Below, one piece after another: positions 33,501-41,551 of a DNA stretch of 64,000 nucleotides. Both the position numbers and the translations under genes were made by a program. The stretch lies in contig OZ251980.1 in NCBI GenBank assembly GCA_965246745.1, forward strand, positions 62,001-126,000, in the 5' to 3' direction. Numbering within the stretch: the first letter of the stretch is position 1; each line of letters begins with the position of its first letter. The notes beneath the pieces were generated by a model. It was not told the origin of the DNA. It did no database searches and worked only from the letters and a program-made list of their open reading frames with translations. Source of the stretch: JANXMY01 sp965246745 (GTDB taxonomy: Bacteria; Armatimonadota; Armatimonadia; Armatimonadales; Capsulimonadaceae).

Positions 33501-33761
33501 TCAATGTCCTGCATTGAGGGCCAGCAAACGAATAACCAAAACCCCAAGCCAGAGAAATGAGCTGACAATCCCGCAGATGCGCCCCGCATTGGCAAAGCCG
33601 CGCTCGGAAGCACCGTATTGAGTATGTTCATCTGCCGCGTCTATAGCACGAACGGCATTTGTCCCCATGCTCCATGCAACCAAGCCAAACACGGGGCAGA
33701 GAACAAACCCCAAAATACCCAAAACCAGGATGAGTGTCCCATTCGCAAAACTCCGCGACAA
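33501..33761 (-). CDS. Small DUF4190-type membrane protein
   Basis: An 86-residue protein with two hydrophobic segments: GTLILVLGILGFVLCPVFGL (about 8-27) and RICGIVSSFLWLGVLVIRLL (about 61-80). GxxAWxMG between them fits DUF4190. It is inserted between rph and rdgB. The frame opens from a TTG at 33761 with no strong ribosome site, so the exact start is uncertain. Its GC content is lower than that of the neighbours. Confidence 0.6.
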   Translation of the reverse strand: MSRSFANGTLILVLGILGFVLCPVFGLVAWSMGTNAVRAIDAADEHTQYGASERGFANAGRICGIVSSFLWLGVLVIRLLALNAGH

Positions 33762-33844
33762 TCCTACCCATGAAAGCCTTCGACGCTGCCCCTGACAAAA
33801 AGGCGAAAGCGCAGGAACCGTGCATGATCGTGAGCTGCGACCTA

Positions 33845-34564
33845 CTACAAAATCCCGTCCAATGCCTCGCGCTGCTTGGCGAGCATTTGACGGATGCCGC
33901 TGTGGGCCAAATCAAGCAGGCGGTTGAGGCGGTCGCGGTCGAACGGCGCTCCTTCGGCGGTTCCCTGGACTTCAATGAACTTGCCGGTGTCGGTCATCAC
34001 GACGTTCATGTCTACCGAGGCCGCAGAGTCTTCTTCGTAGGCCAAATCCAGGCGCTCTTCGCCTTTGACAACGCCGACGGAGACCGCCGCGACCCATTCG
34101 GTAATCGGGATGGTCTTGATTTGGCCCTGCGCTTTCATCCAGGACAAGGCTTCCACTAATGCCACAAACGCGCCGGAGATCGCGGCGGTGCGCGTGCCGC
34201 CATCGGCCTGCAGCACGTCGCAGTCCAGGGTAATCGTGCGCTCGCCGAGGGCGTCCATCTCGATCACCGACCGCAGGGAGCGGCCCACCAAGCGCTGAAT
34301 TTCCACGGTGCGCCCGCTGGGCTTGGCCGTATCACGGGCCGACCGCGTGTGGGTCGCGCGGGGCAGCATGGAATACTCGGCGGTGACCCAGCCGGTGCCT
34401 TTGCCTTTCAGAAACGGCGGCACTTTGTCTTCGACGCTTGCCGTGCAGAGCACTTTGGTCTGCCCGACTTCAATCAGGCAAGAGCCTTCGGCGTAGCGGG
34501 CGTAGGAGCGGTTGAGCGTAATCGGGCGGTACTGGCCGAGGGCGCGATGGTCGTCGCGGGGCAT
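33845..34564 (-). CDS. rph: Ribonuclease PH
   Basis: A 239-residue phosphorolytic 3'-5' exoribonuclease that trims tRNA precursors. It starts MPRDDHRALGQYRPITLNRS, has EGSCLIEVGQTKVLCTASVE, GTGWVTAEYSMLPRATHTRS, R-rich GRTVEIQRLVGRSLRSVI and LDCDVLQADGGTRTAAISGAF, and VVMTDTGKFIEVQGTAEG. Length matches the family. It sits between murI and the rdgB block with 42 bases to murI. Confidence 0.97.
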   Translation of the reverse strand: MPRDDHRALGQYRPITLNRSYARYAEGSCLIEVGQTKVLCTASVEDKVPPFLKGKGTGWVTAEYSMLPRATHTRSARDTAKPSGRTVEIQRLVGRSLRSVIEMDALGERTITLDCDVLQADGGTRTAAISGAFVALVEALSWMKAQGQIKTIPITEWVAAVSVGVVKGEERLDLAYEEDSAASVDMNVVMTDTGKFIEVQGTAEGAPFDRDRLNRLLDLAHSGIRQMLAKQREALDGIL

Positions 34565-34606
34565 AATAAGCCTCTTGTTCTGAGTGTGATTGGCGCAGTA
34601 TACCCG

Positions 34607-35422
34607 CTAAAGCGTCAGCCGTGCGACCTCGGCAATCGGGGTGCCGAGCAGAAGCGACGCGAACCGCCGAAACTCGGCGGGGTCGCCGGAGGCGGCAAAG
34701 GTCGCGCGGCCCGGCGGGGCGGCGGGAAACGGCGGCAGCGCGGCAAGTGCGGCGCGGACGGCGGCTTCCGACGGGTCCACAAACGCCGGGCAAAACGACG
34801 GGTCGCCGATCTCGGCAACGGCGCGATGCAGCGCAGGCAGGAGAAACGGAAAGTGGGTGCAGCCGAGGATGATGGTTTTGGCCCCGGCGCGGTGCAATGG
34901 CCGCAGGTAGTCCCGCGCGGCGGCGGCGGCTTCGGGCGTTTCGGCGCGGCCCGTTTCCACCAGCGGCACAAACGCCGGGCAGCCGATTTCCAGCACCGAG
35001 CGGCCGGGGTCGAGCGCTTGGACCGCCAGGGTAAACGCCCGGCTGTGCGCGGTGGCCGTGGTCGCCAGAACCCCGACCGCGCCGGCGGTGCCGGAAACGG
35101 CGGCCTGTGCGCCCGGTGCGACGGTGCCGACAATCGGCAGATCGGGGAAGCGCTGCCGGGCGGCTTCCAGGCCGGCCACCGTGGAAGTGCCGCTTGCCAT
35201 CAGCACGAGCTTGACCCCCGACTCGGCCAGGCGGTCGGTCAGCGTGAGGGCAAGACGGCGCACAACACGGATCGGCTTGTCGCCGTAGGGGACATTTGCG
35301 GTGTCGGCCAGGTACAGCACCGATGCGCCTGCGGCCTGACGCCGGATTTCGCGCAGCACCGACAAGCCGCCCAGCCCGGAGTCAAAAACCCCGATGTCGG
35401 CGCGGGGCAGGGACCCGGTCAT
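34607..35422 (-). CDS. murI: Glutamate racemase
   Basis: A 271-residue cofactor-independent racemase that makes D-glutamate for peptidoglycan. It has IGVFDSGLGGLSVLREI, YLADTANVPYGDKP and the catalytic Cys region CTHFPFLLPAL; the second expected Cys (normally in an ASGTST-like loop: MASGTSTVAGLE) is replaced here by Gly-Thr-Ser, since the usual form is NACNTA. That change is worth checking but could be read as a substitution of the first catalytic Cys. The ATG overlaps the stop of the GerMN gene by 4 bases. Confidence 0.9.
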   Translation of the reverse strand: MTGSLPRADIGVFDSGLGGLSVLREIRRQAAGASVLYLADTANVPYGDKPIRVVRRLALTLTDRLAESGVKLVLMASGTSTVAGLEAARQRFPDLPIVGTVAPGAQAAVSGTAGAVGVLATTATAHSRAFTLAVQALDPGRSVLEIGCPAFVPLVETGRAETPEAAAAARDYLRPLHRAGAKTIILGCTHFPFLLPALHRAVAEIGDPSFCPAFVDPSEAAVRAALAALPPFPAAPPGRATFAASGDPAEFRRFASLLLGTPIAEVARLTL

Positions 35423-36009
35423 GGGCCGGCCTCTGCCGGGCCGCCGTTCCCGGCGGCGGGCGTCTCGCCGGGGCGGATCACGTCCATCGGGCCGTCAGCG
35501 CTGAACTCGCCGAACGATTGGACAAGCCTGCCCTGCACCTTGATTTGATACGAATGCAGCTCGGGAAACTGGCCCAGGGTCATCGCCAGCGCATTCAGCC
35601 CGGCGCTTTCGGCCCCCTCGCCGCCGTCTTTGAGGGGCGACCGCGAAAAGTCAAGCGTCGCCATCCCGCCCTCCACCGTGAGGCCGCGCAGCGAGGCGTC
35701 TGCGGCCAGCGGCGAGCGGCGGGCCGTGAGCAGCGCGTTCACGGCGTCCTTGATCGGCGCGTCCGGGTGCTGCACGGCGACAGGGCGCGGTGTCAGCGCG
35801 GTTTCCTCGGTTTTCGCGTGCGGGTTCAGCACATACACGACAACTTTGGCCGGCGGCGTCGTTACCGGCGGCGTCGCGTGCGGGCCGGGTGAAGTGTGGG
35901 CCTGGGACGGCGGCGCAGGGGTGTCCGGCGGGGTGTTCGGGTCATGGCACCCGGCCAAAAGCATGCCGAGCGCGGCAAGCGCAAGCGCGGCGGAAAAAAC
36001 ACGTTTCAA
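35419..36009 (-). CDS. GerMN-domain lipoprotein
   Basis: A 196-residue lipoprotein (LAALGMLLAGC, Cys near 21) with a Pro/Thr-rich linker and one GerMN domain (about 50-165): KVVVYVLNPHAKTEETALTP, APIKDAVNALLTA, LRGLTVEGGMATLDFSRS and LGQFPELHSYQIKVQG. In Bacillus GerM acts in germination and sporulation, but GerMN domains also occur in non-sporing bacteria, so it need not imply spores. It starts with TTG directly after the amidase stop and overlaps murI. Confidence 0.85.
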   Translation of the reverse strand: MKRVFSAALALAALGMLLAGCHDPNTPPDTPAPPSQAHTSPGPHATPPVTTPPAKVVVYVLNPHAKTEETALTPRPVAVQHPDAPIKDAVNALLTARRSPLAADASLRGLTVEGGMATLDFSRSPLKDGGEGAESAGLNALAMTLGQFPELHSYQIKVQGRLVQSFGEFSADGPMDVIRPGETPAAGNGGPAEAGP

Positions 36010-37812
36010 TTAGCGGGCACTCCCCGGAGCGTCGTCGGCAGAGCGCGGGTCGGCGCTCGGGGGCACGGCCCGCGCGGAGCGGAGCAGGCGAACCTGGTCG
36101 GCAATGAAGTCGCGCAGGCCGGCGGTGACTCCTTCGGCGATCCGCTGCTGCCCGGCATCGTCGCGCAGGGTCGCCAGGTCCCGGTCGGAGTTCATGTAAC
36201 CTGTTTCAACCAGAATGGCCGGCATCTCGCTGCGGCGCAGCACGACAAAGCCGGTGCGAAACCGAATCGTGTCCGACTTGACGCCGTTGTAAGAAATCCC
36301 CGACGTTTCGGCGATGCGCCGCCCGACATCGGCGGCCATGAGGCGGCAGACTGAGTTTTGAGCATGGAAGTAAACAGTGGTTCCGGCCAGCGTGTTGCGG
36401 CCAATCGCGCTGGAGTCGGCATGGATGGAAATAAAGTAATCTGCGTGGCGGCTGTTGCCGATGAGCGGCCTGTCATCCGGCGAAAGGTAGTAATCGCTGC
36501 TGCGGGTCATTATCACCGTTGCGCCGTTGGCGGTCAGCGAGTCGCGCAGGCGGCGGGCCACGGAAAGCGTGATGTTTTTTTCGTAGACATCGGGGCTGGT
36601 TCCCGACGAAGCCCCGTCGTCCTTGCCGCCGTGGCCGGGGTCCACCACAATCACTTTGCCGGCCAGCGACACGCTGGTCGGCACCCGCACGGGCAGGGGC
36701 GAGACCGACGGGTCGCTGGTAATAACATTGATGGAATACGCCATGCCGCCCTCGCCGTCGGCGCGGCTGTCCACCGTGAAGCCGACCGAGCGCGACAAAT
36801 CCAGCACGACCCGCCCAAACTTGGTTTTCGGGGTCAAGAGCCGGCCTACCCGAATGGCTTTGACGACCGGGTTGTCCACGGTCTGCGACGGTTCCACGCT
36901 CTCGCCCGGCACGGCTCCGGCCAGATCAAACGCCAGGCGATTGGGGCTGTCGAGCATCTCGGTCGAGTATTTCGCCGGGCCGCTGGCGGACACGGTAATC
37001 CGGGTCAGCGACGGGCTGACTACGGTGCAGTCCACGCCGGTGATGGTCACGGGATGGGGGTTATCCGGCAGGCGCGGCGGGGGGGCGGACGCCAGCCGGG
37101 GCGGCGGGGCCGAGGCGGGCGGCGGAGCGGACGGGTCGGCGGCGCTGCCGAGGGCGACTTTGACCTGGCTTGTCTCGATCCCGCTGAGCACTTGAAATGC
37201 CCGTGCGCCTTTTAAATCCACCGTAATCCGCACGGTCTGGTCGCTGATCTGGCCGGAGCGGATTTGAGCGATGTCCCGGCCGGCCACGGGCACCGACGCC
37301 GGGGCGGTGCCGAGGGATGCGCCGTACAAGTCCACATACAGACGCTCGGGGTCGGCGATGCGCTTGACACTGTAATACACGGGGTAGGATGTGTAAATGG
37401 CAAGCTGGCCGCCGTTTTGACGCACCATTTGGAGCCGCGCCCGGACTGTCAGGGTGGCCGTGGTCGGCTGCCAGTCGGTCAGCCCGCCGAGCGCCAGGGC
37501 GACTTTTTGGAACGCGACGCAGTAACGGCCGCCGCTGGGGGTATACGGCACGGTGACTTCGTGCCCGCCCATGCCGGTCACGGTCACGGTGCCGTCGGCG
37601 TTCGGACGATACGTTGCGCCGAGCAGCCGGACGGCATCCACCGGGGCCATGACCTGCCCGTGGTCGCCGACAAACGGCTTGACTTGAAAGGGGACCACAT
37701 GGCCGCCGATGAGGATTGTCGCCGGGGTGGGGGCGGCGTGGGCGCTCGCCAGGGGAGCCATCAGGCCGAGCGCGGCGAGGGCCGGGACGTGCTGTAAGCG
37801 AAAAGTCTTCAT
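36010..37812 (-). CDS. N-acetylmuramoyl-L-alanine amidase with AMIN domains
   Basis: A 600-residue exported amidase. After a signal peptide (LAALGLMAPLASAHA) come a copper amine oxidase-like N domain (VKPFVGDHGQVMAPVDAVRLLGA, about 35-110), an AMIN-type region, a Pro-rich linker (about 235-260), a second AMIN region and a C-terminal amidase_3 domain with VVDPGHGGKDDGASS, YFISIHADSS, and VETGYMNSDRD (zinc ligands His, Glu, His and catalytic Glu). It cleaves septal peptidoglycan. The ATG at 37812 is preferred over 37887. First gene of the gerM-murI-rph operon. Confidence 0.93.
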   Translation of the reverse strand: MKTFRLQHVPALAALGLMAPLASAHAAPTPATILIGGHVVPFQVKPFVGDHGQVMAPVDAVRLLGATYRPNADGTVTVTGMGGHEVTVPYTPSGGRYCVAFQKVALALGGLTDWQPTTATLTVRARLQMVRQNGGQLAIYTSYPVYYSVKRIADPERLYVDLYGASLGTAPASVPVAGRDIAQIRSGQISDQTVRITVDLKGARAFQVLSGIETSQVKVALGSAADPSAPPPASAPPPRLASAPPPRLPDNPHPVTITGVDCTVVSPSLTRITVSASGPAKYSTEMLDSPNRLAFDLAGAVPGESVEPSQTVDNPVVKAIRVGRLLTPKTKFGRVVLDLSRSVGFTVDSRADGEGGMAYSINVITSDPSVSPLPVRVPTSVSLAGKVIVVDPGHGGKDDGASSGTSPDVYEKNITLSVARRLRDSLTANGATVIMTRSSDYYLSPDDRPLIGNSRHADYFISIHADSSAIGRNTLAGTTVYFHAQNSVCRLMAADVGRRIAETSGISYNGVKSDTIRFRTGFVVLRRSEMPAILVETGYMNSDRDLATLRDDAGQQRIAEGVTAGLRDFIADQVRLLRSARAVPPSADPRSADDAPGSAR

Positions 37813-37909
37813 AAATGCGGGTTCCTGTACCAATTCCGTCGTCATCCGTACAAGCTGCTGTTGTATTCTAACACAGGTTTTATTCATCGGTCAAGCGCGA
37901 AACAGCACT

Positions 37910-38266
37910 TCACGCGCCGATATTCAGCATATACGCCAGTTTTTCTTTCACTAGGCTCATCTCATTTTCCGAAAGCATACCGACTCGGGCAAGAATCCGC
38001 TCTTTCTGAATTGTCATGATCTGTGCACAGTTGACTTCCGAAATTTGCGTCAAGCCGTTTGCCTCGGAAGGATTGATACGCACCATGGAGGGATAACCTT
38101 TGAGCCGAGAAGAAACAGCGCAGACAATCGTGACTGGATAACCTTCCACTGCATTGGCGATGTCATTTTGAATAATCAGCGAGGGCCGCTGCCCGGCCTG
38201 CTCCGATCCACGCGCCGGATTCCAGTCTACAAGGTAGATTTCACCCCATCGAATAGTCTGCGCCAA
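37910..38266 (-). CDS. mazF: MazF/PemK-type mRNA-cleaving toxin
   Basis: A 118-residue MazF/PemK family endoribonuclease: IRWGEIYLVDWNPARGSEQ near the start, GQRPSLIIQNDIAN, TIVCAVSSRLKGYPSMV and CAQIMTIQKERILARVGML. These fit the active-site Arg/Ser and the core of the fold. It starts with TTG at 38266, four bases past the antitoxin stop, inside the second copy of an 18-bp tandem repeat. The longer frame to 38404 lies inside the antitoxin gene. Confidence 0.85.
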   Translation of the reverse strand: MAQTIRWGEIYLVDWNPARGSEQAGQRPSLIIQNDIANAVEGYPVTIVCAVSSRLKGYPSMVRINPSEANGLTQISEVNCAQIMTIQKERILARVGMLSENEMSLVKEKLAYMLNIGA

Positions 38267-38284
38267 ATAACTAGTCTGCGCCAA
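38249..38284 (-). repeat. 18-bp tandem duplication at the antitoxin/toxin junction
   Basis: TTTGGCGCAGACTAGTTA is followed directly by TTTGGCGCAGACTATTCG. The first copy carries the antitoxin stop codon, the second the toxin TTG start. Confidence 0.8.
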
Positions 38285-38525
38285 ACAGCACCTCACGCGC
38301 CGCCGGAAGCATATACTCGACATTGTTGGTGTCCGGGTCCCGGCCCATTGCCTCGAACCCTTCGCGCCATTCGCGCTCCTTTTCCAGTTTTTTCTCCTGC
38401 TCAAGCATCTGCCGTATCGCTTCGACTAAAAAACGGTTGGCGCTGACTTGACGCTTGCTTGCGATTTCTTCGACTTCGCGCAGCAGATCATCGTCGGCCC
38501 GAAGTTGAAACACAGATGTCGGCAT
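38271..38525 (-). CDS. Ribbon-helix-helix antitoxin (MazE-like)
   Basis: An 84-residue protein: N-terminal MPTSVFQLRADDDLLREVEE and IASKRQVSANRFLVEAIRQM fit a ribbon-helix-helix DNA-binding fold; the charged C-terminus (EQEKKLEKEREWREGFEAM, then NVEYMLPAAREVLF) would bind the toxin. GGAAGGT precedes the ATG at 38525. It overlaps in operon order with the toxin and probably autoregulates it. Confidence 0.8.
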   Translation of the reverse strand: MPTSVFQLRADDDLLREVEEIASKRQVSANRFLVEAIRQMLEQEKKLEKEREWREGFEAMGRDPDTNNVEYMLPAAREVLFGAD

Positions 38526-38582
38526 TTTTGTACCTTCCAAAATCTACATTTGATTTATGATACCATGCTTTGAGTCAACTGT

Positions 38583-38622
38583 ACAAAAAAAGCCGCCCTA
38601 TCTTTCGATGGGGCGGCTTCTT
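38583..38622 (-). terminator. Terminator of ssrA
   Basis: AGCCGCCCC..GGGCGGCT stem on the minus strand followed by seven T. Confidence 0.85.
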
Positions 38623-38626
38623 CAAG

Positions 38627-39040
38627 TGGTGGAGGCGGAGGGATTTGAACCCTCGTGTCGAGCAGCGAATACGCAGGCTTCTACAAGCATAGCCGGTCGT
38701 TTGAATTTCGCGCGGAGGCCGCCGGTCGGCAGGCTGCCCGTCGCACTATCTGTCCTTTGGTTCCTGCCGACGCCGGACGGCGGCTCGTCAGCAGTAGCCC
38801 GCGTTGTTTACATCCAGCGCTCCCCGGCAGGCGGGGGGAGCGGGGACGGGACGCCCGTGGGCGCCGCTTTACTGGTTAATCGGTCCCTTGCGGGAAAAAC
38901 TAAGCAGCCAGCGCGTAGGAACGCGCTGTGGTGAACGAAGTATTCTTCGCGTTTGTTTTTTTGCCGCTTTTTTACAAGGCCAACGGCGCCTTGACTCGCA
39001 ACCCACGCGATCAATCTCTCGATCGAAACCAATCGCCCCC
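38627..39040 (-). ncRNA. ssrA: Transfer-messenger RNA
   Basis: The 5' end GGGGGCGATTGGTTTCGA pairs with the 3' CGCCTCC and encoded CCA to form the tRNA-like acceptor; the T-arm GAGGGTTCAAATCCCTC is at 38638-38654. The open frame ends ...ARSYALAA followed by TAG (38902-38900), the signature of the degradation tag. Reading back from that stop, a likely resume codon is GGC at 38965-38963, giving a tag of about 21 residues beginning GKKTNAKNTS. tmRNA with SmpB rescues stalled ribosomes. Overlapping open frames here are not genes. Confidence 0.93.
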
Positions 39041-39053
39041 AAGTGTCACTGCT

Positions 39054-39059
39054 ATTATA
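39054..39059 (-). promoter_or_regulatory. -10 box for ssrA
   Basis: TATAAT on the minus strand, 13 bases before the tmRNA 5' end. Confidence 0.65.
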
Positions 39060-39088
39060 ACCGATTTCGGCCCGAATTTGTTCCCGCG

Positions 39089-39700
39089 CTACGAATTGTC
39101 GGATTTTTCCGATTCCTGCACGAGCTGGCGGGCATCGGACAAAATATCGGCCAGCACTTCAATCGGCGTGCGGCCCGTGTCAATGCGGCGGACAATCTCC
39201 GGGGGGTAGTGCCCGAGCACCGGCGCGGTCTCGGCTTCGTAGACATAAAGGCGGTTCTGAATGGTCGCGTCCGACGCGTCATCAAAGCGATTTTCATGCA
39301 GGGCGCGGCGCTTCAGGCGCAGGTACATCTTTTCTTTGTCGTCGCAGTCGAGATAATACAAGCGGCGGACATCAATGTGCGTGTCCATCAGCCGGGCCTG
39401 CGCGGCATTGCGCGGGATGCCGTCGAGAATCAAAAAGTCGGTCGCGGGATCGTAGCGCCCGAGGCGGACCAAGCCTTCAATATGCTCCTGCCAAAGCTGC
39501 ACCGTGAAATCGTCGGGCACCAATGCCCCCCGGCTGCTGTAGTCGAGAAAAACCCGTCCGAGCGGCGTGCCGACCCGCAGGTCCCGAAAGATTTCCCCGC
39601 AGGCCACATGCACCAGTCCCGGAATGGTCCCGAGAATGCTGCCCTGCGTCCCTTTGCCGCTGCCGGGCGCTCCGAACAGGAGAATTGTTTTGAATTTCAT
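39089..39700 (-). CDS. Adenylate kinase-like nucleoside monophosphate kinase
   Basis: A 203-residue kinase: P-loop GAPGSGKGTQGS at residues 10-21, CGEIFRDL in the NMP-binding region, DGIPRNAAQARLMD and a C-terminal HENRFDDASDATIQNRLYVY. The LID region is very short, with no zinc-finger or long insert. It resembles short-LID adenylate kinases found beside a standard adk in Planctomycetota and Verrucomicrobiota, so this may be a second, specialised copy. The ATG at 39700 fits the family. Confidence 0.82.
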   Translation of the reverse strand: MKFKTILLFGAPGSGKGTQGSILGTIPGLVHVACGEIFRDLRVGTPLGRVFLDYSSRGALVPDDFTVQLWQEHIEGLVRLGRYDPATDFLILDGIPRNAAQARLMDTHIDVRRLYYLDCDDKEKMYLRLKRRALHENRFDDASDATIQNRLYVYEAETAPVLGHYPPEIVRRIDTGRTPIEVLADILSDARQLVQESEKSDNS

Positions 39701-39752
39701 CGCCGCCTCGCTTATGAACGCGATTATGGCACGGGCGGCGCGGCAAGTCAAC

Positions 39753-40457
39753 TCAGCGGCTGCCGTGCCGCGCCAGCCATTTTCGGGCAGCATCGCCAAG
39801 CGGGCCGCTTTTTGCCGCCAGCTTTTGGAAAAGCGGACGCGCTTCGTCCGCGTGCCCCTGCTGCGAGAGCCGACCGCCGAGCAGCAGCAGGGCTTCTTCG
39901 TTATCCGGCTCGGCCCGCAGCACCTGCCGCCACTCGGCGATCTCGCCGGCGTAGTCCCGGTGCCTCTCGTCAATCTGCGCCAGGCTGGAATGTGCGGCGG
40001 GGTCGCTCGGGTCCCGCGCCAGCGCCGCCCGCACTTCGGCTTCGTTCGGGTTGCTGTACGCCGCGATCTTCACGGCGAGATTGGCAACATAAATCGCGAA
40101 CGGCAGAAACGCCGTCATTACGAGCAGGGAGGCAAGCATCCCCCAAGCCAGCCCTTGAAGCGGACGCCCCTGCCGCTGCCGGAGCAGGAGGCCGCAAAGC
40201 ACAAGGCTTGCCGCGAGCAAAGCGACCGACAGCCACTCCCCGGCGGCGAGCCGGGCAAAGCCGCTGACCACCGCTAAGATAAGGCCCGCACTGCCGATGC
40301 CGAGAAACCAGAAAGCAAGGCGCGGCACCGGCCGCCGCCGCCGGACCAGCACAAAGACAAACGCCGCCATCAGCGCGGGGAACACGAAAAAAGCCGCCGT
40401 CCCGGCAATCGCCGCCGCATTGACCCAGGGAATCGAGAAATTGGGAATGTTTGGCAT
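39753..40457 (-). CDS. Membrane protein with a C-terminal TPR domain
   Basis: A 234-residue protein. Four hydrophobic segments lie in residues 10-140 (AGTAAFFVFPALMAAFVFVLV, LAFWFLGIGSAGLILAVVSG, WLSVALLAASLVLCGLLL, GMLASLLVMTAFLPFAIYVA), then about 90 soluble residues with two TPR-like repeats (NEAEVRAALARDPSDPAAHSS, EWRQVLRAEPDNEEALLLLGG). The ATG at 40457 has AGGAG upstream. Similar in plan to the TPR membrane proteins at 56957 and 58215. Function unknown. Confidence 0.7.
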   Translation of the reverse strand: MPNIPNFSIPWVNAAAIAGTAAFFVFPALMAAFVFVLVRRRRPVPRLAFWFLGIGSAGLILAVVSGFARLAAGEWLSVALLAASLVLCGLLLRQRQGRPLQGLAWGMLASLLVMTAFLPFAIYVANLAVKIAAYSNPNEAEVRAALARDPSDPAAHSSLAQIDERHRDYAGEIAEWRQVLRAEPDNEEALLLLGGRLSQQGHADEARPLFQKLAAKSGPLGDAARKWLARHGSR

Positions 40458-40551
40458 GAAGCTCTCCTGCGTGAGTTTTGAGGTCCAAACGCAGGAAGAG
40501 CACAAAACGGTTCGTTTCCCGTCCGGCGCATCGAAAGCGGCGGCAGTATGG

Positions 40552-41439
40552 TCAGGCGGCAAACTCGAGCCGGTCGAGGTCGGCAATCAGGCCCGGCCCG
40601 GTCGGCTCCCAGCCCAGCCGCTCGCGGGTCTTGGTGTTGCAGGTCGGCGAGTCAACCGTCATAAACGCGCCGAGAAAGCCGAAGTGGGCGGGCGCTTCCT
40701 CGGGCGAGATTGAAGCGGTCGGCAGGCCGAGGCGGCGGCCCAGCGCTTCGGCGATCTCTTTCTGCGTGACGCCCTGCTCGCTGACCGCATGCCACTTAGA
40801 GCCGGCCGTTCCCTGTTCCAAAGCCAGCCGGTACAGCCGGGCGGTATCGCTGACATGCGCCGCCGCCCACCGGCTGCTGCCGTCGCCGACATATAGGGAG
40901 ACTTTTTTCTCCAATGCCGTCGGAATAAGAAATTGGATCAGTCCCTGCTTGCGGGTATCGTGGATTTGCGACAGGCGCAGGACCATTCCGCGCACTCCGT
41001 TTTCAACAGTCGCCAGCGTCGCCGGCTCCGAAGCGCGAGGAAACCGGCCGGGGAGAAGCGTGTCGTCTTCGTCCATCGGCTTGCCGGGGGCCTGGTCTAT
41101 GTTGATGACGCCGCCGGTTCCAATCAGCGGTTTCCCCGTGCCGGCCAGCGCGTCGCCTATCGCCTCGATGGCCCGCTGATCGTCCGCGCAGTTCTCGGCA
41201 AACCGCGAAAAGTCGTGGTTGAACGCCAGGTGGATCACGCCGTCGGCCTGCGCCGCCCCGGCTTGGAGGCTGCCTAAATCTTCAAGAGTGCCGAAATGAG
41301 CCTCCGCGCCCATTTTGATCAAGGCGTCTGCGCCCTGCTGCGACCGTGTGAGGCCCAAAACCGTGTGGCCCGCGCTCAGCAGCTCAGGGATCAGGGCGGT
41401 GCCGATAAATCCGGTGGCTCCAGTGACAAAAACTCGCAT
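40552..41439 (-). CDS. NAD(P)-dependent epimerase/dehydratase (extended SDR)
   Basis: A 295-residue protein with the Rossmann start MRVFVTGATGFIGTALIPEL (TGxxGxxG), then VIHLAFNHDFSRFA, IGTGGVINI and AAAHVSDTARLYRLALEQG. The usual YxxxK catalytic pair is not obvious, as in atypical SDRs related to NAD-dependent epimerases of unknown substrate. GGGAGGAAAG precedes the start. Divergent from the PadR gene, which probably regulates it. Confidence 0.8.
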   Translation of the reverse strand: MRVFVTGATGFIGTALIPELLSAGHTVLGLTRSQQGADALIKMGAEAHFGTLEDLGSLQAGAAQADGVIHLAFNHDFSRFAENCADDQRAIEAIGDALAGTGKPLIGTGGVINIDQAPGKPMDEDDTLLPGRFPRASEPATLATVENGVRGMVLRLSQIHDTRKQGLIQFLIPTALEKKVSLYVGDGSSRWAAAHVSDTARLYRLALEQGTAGSKWHAVSEQGVTQKEIAEALGRRLGLPTASISPEEAPAHFGFLGAFMTVDSPTCNTKTRERLGWEPTGPGLIADLDRLEFAA

Positions 41440-41480
41440 GTTTCTTTCCTCCCAGGTATAATCGAGTATCGGTTCTTAAA

Positions 41481-41500
41481 GTTACTCTTGCGCGAGTAAC
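41481..41500. promoter_or_regulatory. Likely PadR operator
   Basis: A perfect 7-bp inverted repeat GTTACTC-TTGCGC-GAGTAAC between the divergent epimerase and PadR genes. A second, related palindrome CTTTCGCGAAAG lies near 41522-41533. Confidence 0.55.
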
Positions 41501-41551
41501 TGCCGGCATCATACCCAATTACTTTCGCGAAAGCAATACGTTTCAGCCTCA

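Noticed and set aside
34349..35548. 399-codon open frame on the plus strand
   Set aside because: Antisense shadow of rph and murI, low-complexity translation.
38804..40267. 487-codon open frame on the plus strand
   Set aside because: It crosses the tmRNA gene and runs antisense to the adenylate kinase and TPR genes.
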